Below, one piece after another: positions 61,923 to 64,000 of a DNA stretch of 64,000 bases; positions within the stretch are counted from its first letter, which is position 1, and each line of letters starts with the position of its first letter. The notes under the pieces were generated by a model, which was not told the origin of the DNA, searched no databases, and worked only from the letters and a program-made list of their open reading frames with translations. Position numbers and translations under genes: made by a program. Origin of the DNA: Clostridiales bacterium (GTDB lineage: Bacteria; Bacillota; Clostridia; Christensenellales; CAG-138). The stretch is from contig JAILNX010000005.1 in assembly GCA_024691085.1 (NCBI GenBank), positions 1-64,000 of the forward strand, written 5' to 3'.

Positions 61923-63276
61923 TTATGTCGTAAGATAGCTTCCTCCGGATCTCTTTCCGAGATCGAGAGGGTCGAATACGGGCTTCTTTTTCGGCACGGC
62001 GGCGGCGCTTGGAGACGGACGGCTCATAAGTCCGTAGCGGAGCGCCTCGGGAGCGTGATCGTCGCCGTCCGCCGCGTCCTCGCGGTTGAAGCTGTCGTAG
62101 CTTAAGGCGGGCAGGGTTCTTATCAGGTTTACGCAGTCCGAAAAGCACTGCCACTTTGGGCGTCCGTCCGGACCGTTCGCAAGGAATCTTCTTACCGTCT
62201 GCCAGCCCGCCACGCGGGTATTGTCCGCGGGTATGATGGGCATGCCGCTCTTAATGAAGATATCAGCGAGGCTGTCGCCGCCGACGCCCGATCTCGTGAC
62301 GAGCCCCTGCCCGCGGTGCTGCCAGAGGTCGGGCGACGCCGCGGTGTAGGCGATCTCCTCGTTTCCGGTGAGCTCGATCACCTTTTTCGCCACCTCCTCC
62401 GCGCGCATCTCGCGCACGTACAGCTCGCGGTAGGTGACGACTCTGCCCTCGGGATCGACCGCGTGCCACAGAACGCAGCACGGGTCGTTGAAGCCCCAGT
62501 CCATGGAGCGGAAACGCCTGTACCACGGGGGGATCGCGTAAGGCTCCGTGACGTGCTTTTCACGCGAAAACTCTCTGAAATACTGCCCTGCGTGCACGTC
62601 CCAGTCGCCGTCGAGATGCGCGCGCCGGAGGTCCTCCGGGAGCGACATGAGCTGGCGGACGTAGCCGGGGTCTGCGGAGAGAAGCACCTCGTTGTCCCAG
62701 ATCCTTGCGGGGATGAATGCGTAATCGCAGGCCCGCTCGCCCTCGCGGTAGTCCCTGTCGATGAAGAGCCGCTTCACCCACGCGTGACCGACGTTTCCGG
62801 GGTTGCAGGTGTAGTACATTCTCGGGGAAAAGCCTGGCTTTGAAGTGCGGTTGCAGGTCATCAGGAACTTCTGCTGCTCTTCGGTAAAATGCGTCGCCTC
62901 CTCCATGCCTATCACGGCATATTCCTGCCCCTGATACTGATAGACGTCAGAAAGCGTATCGCAGTAGCCGAGCTTTATCCTCGACCCGTTGGGGAAATTG
63001 AACACGCGTTCCGTCGCGGAGTACTGCGCAAAGCCGTAAAGCTCCCTCTGAAGCGGCAGTATGTGATTCTCCCGAAGCTCCGGCAGGGTGCGCCTTAAGA
63101 GCAGTATGTTGAGCCCGGGATAGTTCACCGCGAGAAGCACGAGCTTGCGGCGCATCGCCCAGCTTTTGCCGCCGCCTCTCGCCCCACCATAGGCCGTATG
63201 GCGCGCCCGCGACAGGAAGAACTCTCTCTGCCTCCTGTTTGGCTCGCCGTGAAGGATCAGTTTTATCGTGCATCAT
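61923..63276 (-). pseudogene. Phage large terminase with an apparent frameshift at its start
   Basis: The open frame 61923-63155 encodes most of a large terminase: MEEATHF as Walker B, the nuclease domain with SMDWGFNDPCCVLW and SPDLW, and a C-terminal HAPEALRYGLM. The frame continues upstream past 63155 with GGARGGGKSWAM, the Walker A, and HGEPNRRQREFFLSRARHTAYGG, but hits a stop at 63273-63275 without a normal start codon. The only ATG pair after an AAAGGAG site (63276-63271) is in another frame. Removing one base from the four-A run at 63261-63264 would join them. It may be a broken gene, a sequencing error or a programmed shift. Confidence 0.75.
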
Positions 63277-63287
63277 CTCCTTTCATG

Positions 63288-63316
63288 TTGAAATCCTGTT
63301 CAAAATATTGTATTAT
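63288..63316 (+). promoter_or_regulatory. Promoter of the EamA transporter gene, possibly leaderless
   Basis: TTGAAA (63288-63293) and TATTAT (63311-63316), 17-bp spacer. Start of transcription would be near 63323, the A of the start codon. Confidence 0.6.
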
Positions 63317-63322
63317 CTGCTT

Positions 63323-64000
63323 ATGAAAACACGAAACAAAGCATGGGGCGTACTGTGCGTGGTGCTCGCTTCGATGTGCTACGGCATAACGCCGATATTA
63401 TCGAATACCGCCCTCAAGGGCGGCCTCCCCGGGAATTTCCTTATAAGGGTGTTAGGGGAAGCCCCCTCGTTCATGGCGCTCGATCCAAAGAACGCTATGC
63501 CGAACGAGTCCGTCGTCGGCTTCGGTATGGCGATCGCCTGCGTGCTTTCGCTCATTATCTGTCTGACCGGCAGGAAAAGCCTCAAGGTCACTCTTCGGCA
63601 GGCGGCGGAGCTTTCGCTCTTCGGCGGAGGCGGCTTCACCGCCACGATGCTCCTCATCTCCTACGCGTATCTTTCGATACCCGCGGGGATGACCATCGTA
63701 TTGAACTTCACCTATCCGATAATCGTTGCGCTCATTTCGGCGGTGTTCTTTAAGGAAAAGCTGCGCTTTACCGCGGTAATCGCGCTTATCGCCGCGATAG
63801 CGGGCGTCGCGCTCATATCGCTTCCGGGCTCCGCCTCGACGGGCGGACGACCCGCGCTCGGCATAACGCTTGCGCTCCTTTCGGGACTCGCTTACGCCGT
63901 ATATTTTCTCGCGGGGCGTCACGCCTCGTACTCTGATCTCGACAGCTCGGTCTCTAACGTCTATATAACGGGCTCCGCGGCGGTCATAAGCCTCGTCATC
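63323..64000 (+). CDS. EamA (drug/metabolite transporter) family membrane protein, 3' end outside window
   Basis: The first 226 codons of a DMT-superfamily transporter. The N-terminus MKTRNKAWGVLCVVLASMCYG is the first helix of an EamA domain, and GMTIVLNFTYPIIVALISAV with FFKEKL is the typical helix 4 region. About seven helices are visible. The substrate is not evident; members export amino acids, sugars or nucleotides' precursors. There is no ribosome site before the ATG, and the promoter places the transcript start at the ATG itself. It is divergent from the terminase gene. Confidence 0.88.
   Translation, partial: MKTRNKAWGVLCVVLASMCYGITPILSNTALKGGLPGNFLIRVLGEAPSFMALDPKNAMPNESVVGFGMAIACVLSLIICLTGRKSLKVTLRQAAELSLFGGGGFTATMLLISYAYLSIPAGMTIVLNFTYPIIVALISAVFFKEKLRFTAVIALIAAIAGVALISLPGSASTGGRPALGITLALLSGLAYAVYFLAGRHASYSDLDSSVSNVYITGSAAVISLVI

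Noticed and set aside
60489-62105. Open frame of 538 codons on plus, opposite the portal and terminase genes
   Set aside because: Antisense shadow; composition is rich in Arg, His and Val as expected from reverse reading, and the opposite strand encodes a recognisable portal.
62947-63276. Separate 109-codon gene starting MMHDK on minus
   Set aside because: After the first few codons it is an out-of-frame reading of the terminase N-terminus, whose true frame carries the Walker A motif.

Overview
The window reads as chromosomal DNA from a GC-rich anaerobic Firmicute of the class Clostridia, probably an uncultured gut lineage near Oscillospiraceae or Christensenellales. The evidence is an EF-Tu tail, long-form HPF, PyrR, AddA, a Nfn-type electron-bifurcating NfnAB pair, a 2x[4Fe-4S] ferredoxin, a single-chain PurL, a stand-alone AICAR formyltransferase next to a PurO-type IMP cyclohydrolase, and many lipoproteins with Thr-Pro-rich linkers. 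Strong Shine-Dalgarno sites and sigma-A promoters (TTGNNN, 17 bp, TATAAT) are easy to see. The lineage call is inference from gene content only.

Layout. 1-3.1 kb: tuf end, hup, ferredoxin, then an ECF sigma factor with a membrane partner. 3.1-7.4 kb (minus): pyrG, mazG, ansA. 7.5-12.4 kb: a lipoprotein, hpf, and addA on minus. 12.5-15.3 kb: lspA, an RluD-type pseudouridine synthase, a cluster of DnaA-box-like sites, and an HTH-DUF4097 fusion. 15.4-19.9 kb: an apparent operon of SGNH lipoprotein, DUF4358 lipoprotein, DHHW protein, pyrR and a uracil permease. 19.95-20.25 kb: a non-coding element with long inverted ends. 20.4-24.8 kb: a second ECF sigma operon with a 930-residue membrane protein carrying RCC1-like repeats, plus a lipoprotein. 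24.9-27.3 kb: a LexA/S24-type repressor on minus and a polytopic membrane protein. 27.4-34 kb: a KamB/KamC-like ATPase pair, cysS, a membrane protein, a PTS EIIC-like permease, engB. 34-36.7 kb: a zinc-ribbon protein, a metallophosphoesterase and two tandem membrane paralogues. 36.8-38.6 kb (minus): rpsB-tsf. 38.7-43.3 kb: mscS, an anchored surface protein, a small membrane protein, a nitroreductase, then a MreB-like gene and maf on minus. 43.5-53.5 kb: a purine operon purE-purM-purN-purO-AICARFT-purD-purL-folD. 53.5-57 kb: two related lipoproteins and nfnAB. 57-60.3 kb: a vWA protein, archaeal-type aspS and a secreted LRR-dockerin protein. 60.4-63.3 kb (minus): an isolated phage portal and large terminase, the terminase with an apparent frameshift at its start. 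63.3 kb to the end: an EamA transporter cut by the window edge.

How it works together. The largest coherent unit is nucleotide metabolism: eight clustered genes for IMP synthesis and one-carbon supply, with PyrR, uracil permease and CTP synthase on the pyrimidine side. purF, purC, purB and purK are not in the window. A second theme is sensing and display at the cell surface: two ECF sigma modules whose partners carry large outside domains, several Thr-Pro-linker lipoproteins, a dockerin protein and SGNH/DHHW enzymes. The best candidates for something new are the sigma/RCC1-sensor/lipoprotein operon, the KamBC-like pair with no aminomutase beside it, the lone terminase-portal pair, the DnaA-box cluster at 14 kb, and the inverted-repeat element at 20 kb.
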